Of a stretch of DNA of 28,572 bases, positions 25,552 through 28,572 are shown piece by piece. Position 1 is the stretch's first letter, and every line of letters begins with the position of its first letter. A program made the position numbers and the translations under genes. Origin of the DNA: Bacteroidota bacterium (GTDB lineage Bacteria > Bacteroidota > Bacteroidia > Chitinophagales > BACL12); contig JADJJZ010000005.1 in assembly GCA_016706255.1 (NCBI GenBank), positions 1 to 28,572 of the forward strand, given 5' to 3'. The notes under the pieces were generated by a model, which was given only the letters and a program-made list of their open reading frames with translations, did not search any database and was not told the DNA's origin.

Positions 25552-26894
25552 TTAGTCGCGTTTTAAGTTATATTTTTCAATTTTATTATACAGGTGACTG
25601 CGTTGAATATCGAGTTCTTCTGCAGTTTTGGAAACGTTCCAGGCGTTTTTATTTAAGCGATGCAAAATAAATTCTTTTCGATATGGTCTTTAAAATCCTG
25701 GAATTTTCGAAACGTTCGTATAAATCTTTCGGGCTGCCACCGCTTTTAGGTGATTGCGCATAATTAATTACATCTTCTTCCGTAATTTTTGTTCGCTTAA
25801 AATTACCAGTCGTTCAATTACGTTTCGCAACTCACGGATATTTCCGTGAAGTTGATGTTCATAATTTCCATCATGGCTTTTGGTGTAATTACTTTTTTAG
25901 GCACACCATAATCTTCACAAATTTCTTTTACAAAACGTTCTGATAATAATGGGATATCATCAGTTCTGTCGTTAAGTGAAGGAACATGAATGAGGATTAC
26001 ACTCAAGCGGTGATATAAATCGAGGCGGAAAGTATTATTTTCTACTTCTTTAATTAAATCTTTATTAGTTGCAGCAACAACACGAACATCAACCGGAATT
26101 TCTTTATCGCCACCAACGCGGGTGATTTTATTTTCCTGTAGTGCACGTAAAACCTTTGCCTGAGCACTTTGGCTCATGTCGCCAATTTCATCTAAAAACA
26201 AGGTTCCGCCATTAGCAGATTCAAATTTTCCGATACGTTGTTTGATGGCAGAGGTGAATGCCCCTTTTTCGTGACCGAATAATCCGCTTTCAATTAATTC
26301 GCTTGGAATTGCAGCGCAGTTTACTTCAATTAAAGGGCCATTTGCACGATTACTTTTCGTGAATCCAACGCGCAACCAGTTCTTTACCTGTTCCGTTATC
26401 GCCGGTAATTAATACGCGGGCATCGGTTGGGGCAACACGTTCAATAGTTTCTTTATTTTTGAATCGCGGTGAGTCGCCAATTATTTCGCGGGTTTTGGTA
26501 ACCTTGCGCTTTAATACTTTTGTTTCAGTAATTAAATTCGATTTATCGAGCGCATTGCGAATGGTAATGAGAAGTCGATTTAAATCAGGTGGTTTTGCCA
26601 CACAATCAAAAGCGCCTTTTACCGCTTCAACAGCAGTTTCTAAAGTGCCGTGACCGGAAATCATGATAAAAGGCACATCAGGATTGCTGATTTGTGCTTT
26701 TCGAGCACTTCCATGCCATCCATTTTGGCATTTTAATATCACAAAGGGCGATATCATAATCACCTTCCTGAATCATATGAAGGCCTTCGGCACCATCGCC
26801 GCCTCTCGTCTACTACATAACCCTCATATTCAAGTATTTCCTTGAGGGTTTTTCTGATGCTTTTTCGTCATCAATTAATAAAATGTTAGCCATT
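25552..26894 (-). CDS. NtrC-family sigma-54-dependent response regulator, frameshifted
   Basis: The ATG at 26892-26894 opens a receiver domain: MANILLIDDEKA (acidic pocket), then DYDIALCDIKMP (phospho-acceptor Asp) and PFIMISGHGTLETAVEAVKG. The AAA+ domain has Walker A-like ITGDNGTGKELVARWIHE, ELIESGLFGHEKGAFTSAIK, Walker B GGTLFLDEIGDMSQSAQAKV and the arginine-rich FRLDLYHRLSVILIHVPSLN. After further slips come FTGNIRELRNVIERL and a C-terminal Fis-type helix-turn-helix, LNKNAWNVSKTAEELDIQRS. The corrected size is about 450 residues. At least five indels break it, some clear homopolymer losses. The sigma-54 contact loop reads GAFTSA rather than GAFTGA. No histidine kinase is adjacent, so the signal is unknown. 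It precedes the small membrane peptide in one unit. Confidence 0.9.
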
Positions 26895-27000
26895 CTGTTC
26901 GTTTAAGTGTTCACTTACAGCCTGCAAAGCGCGTGAAACCTGCATGCTGTTGAATTAATTTAATTGTTAAAAAGTTTAAGTTAGGTATAGTGTTCTATTA

Positions 27001-27008
27001 CAAAACTA
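27001..27008 (-). promoter_or_regulatory. Putative -7 element for the NtrC-family regulator
   Basis: TAGTTTTG on the minus strand matches TAnnTTTG, 106 nt upstream of the start codon. TACCTTCG at 27011-27018 is a competing near match. No TTG lies at the right distance. Confidence 0.3.
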
Positions 27009-27061
27009 AACGAAGGTAAATATAATTTATTGGACAGAGAAAAGAAATTTTGTAGTTTTTT

Positions 27062-27870
27062 TCAGAAAGTTTCTGTCTTTATTACAGTACCATTTTCATC
27101 ATAATATTTCCAAATGCCGGTTTTAACATCAGCTTTGTAAGCGCCTTGGGATTTCAGTTTACCGTTATCGTAAAACTCGCTCCAGATGCCGGATTTCATA
27201 TTTTGAACGTAATCACCTTCGCTGGTAACGCCTCCCTGCTGATTATAAACTTTTTGCGGGCCGTTGAGCATATCATTGCTGTAGGTTTGCATCATGGCTA
27301 TTTTTCCATTGGTATAATACCACTTCGTGATAACATCGTTTTCACCTTCTTTATATTGAATTTGAGAGATCATTTATCCATTATCTGTATATTTTGCACA
27401 CGTGCCGTTATAATTTCCATTTGTATAGGAATAACGGATTTTTAAAATTCTGCCACGGGGAACAAAAGCATATTTTTTGTTCGCCATCCAATTTATCATT
27501 TTTATATGCCTCCTGAGCAACTAATGCACCACCTTTATCGAATTCCATGTATATACCGGATTTAACACCGTTATCATATTCAGCTAAATTGATGAGTAAT
27601 CCGGTAGGTGAATAATTATACCATGTTTCCTGTTTTATTTTCCAATCCAGCAAACCATCCTGCACCATAATATCATTTTTGTAATACCACCACTCTGCGA
27701 TAATTTTTTGCTGCATCAAGAACGGTGATTATGGTATCTGTTTTTACCGGCGCCGCTGCTGGTCCACCTTTTGCAGGATCGGGCGGAATAAATGTAACCG
27801 GGTTTTGTGCAAACAGCGCACCTGAAATAATTAATAATAAAAAAGTAATGGCGGGTTTAATTGTTTTCAT
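27062..27870 (-). CDS. Secreted YwqK/MORN-repeat protein, frameshifted
   Basis: The start at 27870 gives a signal peptide (MKTIKPAITFLLLIISGALFAQ). A Pro/Ala-rich linker (FIPPDPAKGGPAAAPVKTDT) and then repeats of the MORN_2 type follow: EWWYYKNDIMVQDGLLDWKI, TWYNYSPTGLLINLAEYDNG, GIYMEFDKGGALVAQEAYKN, KWYYTNGKIAMMQTYSNDML, GIWSEFYDNGKLKSQGAYKA and GIWKYYDENGTVIKTETF. These 22-24 residue units, WxxYxxNGxLxxxxxYxxG, are those of YwqK-like proteins. Three or more indels split it into open pieces; corrected length is about 270 residues. Some relatives neutralise neighbouring toxins, but no toxin gene is visible here, so a general surface or periplasmic binding role is as likely. Its start overlaps the end of the zinc-ribbon gene. 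Confidence 0.8.
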
Positions 27871-28078
27871 CTTGTGTAGTGGTGTTATTATTCGTTTTAT
27901 TTTTCTTTTCTGATTCGGTTTCTTCTTTTGATTAAATGTTTCATCAGTAGTTTCACCTCTGCAACATTCATCAAAATTTGTTTTGCAAATCATACATTGT
28001 CCGTGCCCATGCACCCAAACAACTTTTGTAGGCTGACCACAATAAAGGGCAAATTAATATTTGGTTACCGATTTGCAT
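27857..28078 (-). CDS. Small zinc-ribbon protein, frameshifted
   Basis: From the ATG at 28076-28078 and with one base removed in the first Cys motif, the protein reads MQIGNQILICPYCGQPTKVV, WVHGHGQCMICKTNFDECCR, GE, then a polar tail KEETESEKKNKTNNNTTTQ, DENN. CPYCG and CMIC form a zinc-ribbon-like pair of knuckles and a CC pair follows. The length is about 73 residues. The TAA at 27857-27859 lies inside the start of the YwqK-like gene, an overlap of 14 nt that suggests translational coupling. It lies between rnpB and that gene. The function is unknown; such small ribbons bind zinc and often nucleic acid or protein partners. Two indels make the exact sequence provisional. Confidence 0.6.
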
Positions 28079-28099
28079 TATTGTGCGTTCATTAAAAAA

Positions 28100-28478
28100 A
28101 TCCCTGTAAACTCATAAACGGATTCTGTTTGAGTTTCTATCATTTATCTGGACCTGACGTCACCACCAGGTTCTTGCTGTCTACCCGCCGAAGATTAAAA
28201 AGAGCCGCTTTTCTTTTACTCCGGCATATTTGACATTGTAACCCGCAGGGTTACCCGATACTCATGTTACCATAAATACCCGTGAGCTCTTACCTCGTTT
28301 TTCACTCTTAGTTCCGAAGTGATGCCACGCAGTGACGTCTACTTTGGGGTTGTTACTTTCTGTGGCACTGTTCCGTTACCCGCCTGAGCGGATACACCGG
28401 TTAGGTGTTGCGGTGCTCTATGTTATCCGGACTTTCCTCTCCGCATTACTGCGAAGCGATAGAACGGCTTACAGGAAT
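28100..28478 (-). ncRNA. rnpB: RNase P RNA, bacterial type A
   Basis: On the minus strand the RNA carries the universal 5' P4 motif GAGGAAAGTCCGG (28427-28439) and its 3' partner ACAGAATCCG near 28120. P1 is closed by CCTGTAA at the 5' end and TTTACAGG at the 3' end. The CCAGATAAATGAT segment and the GGCGGGTAGACAGCAAGAACC region also fit. After P1 the 3' end runs into ATTTTTTT, so P1 plus the T-run probably terminates it. The length of about 380 nt is normal. It cleaves 5' leaders from pre-tRNA and complements RNase Z encoded in this window. Confidence 0.93.
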
Positions 28479-28572
28479 TTCTTTAAAGAACGTTTTTATT
28501 GTTATCGACTTAATTTATTCAAAAAACAGCATGTGTTTTTAATTAATAACGCACAAATTACAGCAAATTTTA

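Noticed and set aside
1..28572. Insertion sequence or prophage
   Set aside because: I saw no transposase, integrase or phage structural motif in either strand, and no terminal inverted repeats with target duplications.

Overview
The window looks like chromosomal DNA of a Bacteroidota bacterium (Saprospiria/Chitinophagia-like; genus not resolvable). The base composition is AT-rich. Four predicted secreted proteins carry type IX secretion (T9SS) C-terminal sorting domains, several upstream regions match the Bacteroidota promoter (TTG, about 19 nt, TAnnTTTG), and there is a BatA-family membrane protein, a ClpC, an adjacent STAS protein/RNase Z pair and an NtrC-type regulator of the Bacteroidota kind. 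The sequence is indel-rich. From 1 to about 11.6 kb almost every gene is cut by frameshifts, including housekeeping ones (batA-like, tRNA-Pro). From about 20 to 25 kb long genes are intact, and the right end is moderately damaged. Many breaks lie in homopolymers, so I read them as consensus errors rather than gene decay and annotate whole genes across them.

Layout. 1-1.9 kb: batA-like gene (minus, cut by the window edge) behind a tRNA-Pro. 2.1-4.6 kb: a lysine-rich secreted protein and one or two unrecognised broken genes (plus), closed by a clear terminator. 4.69-5.61 kb: a DUF1444-like protein (minus). 5.7-11.64 kb: a plus-strand run of two subtilisin-family (S8) proteases flanking a caspase-like (C14) protease, followed by an alpha/beta-hydrolase. 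Catalytic residues are visible for all four. 11.7-12.9 kb: an HxlR-type regulator divergent from a SnoaL-like secreted protein. 13.2-16.2 kb: two T9SS cargo proteins. 16.8-20.9 kb: clpC (minus), divergent from STAS protein and rnz (plus). 20.9-25.04 kb: a two-gene operon of T9SS cargo proteins behind a textbook promoter. 25.4-26.9 kb: an NtrC-family response regulator followed at 2 nt by a one-helix membrane peptide. 27.06-28.08 kb: a YwqK/MORN-like protein overlapped by a small zinc-ribbon gene. 28.1-28.48 kb: RNase P RNA (minus).

Two things stand out. The S8-C14-S8-hydrolase cluster has the make-up of a proteolytic cascade with a lipase-like end effector, as expected of a conflict or cell-death system. 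A 52-53 bp double-hairpin repeat occurs four times in the same orientation, in four successive gaps between 11.68 and 16.60 kb, and in three of them lies 8-27 bp past the stop codon of a minus-strand gene. Both conclusions are inferences from reading the sequence; no database search was possible.
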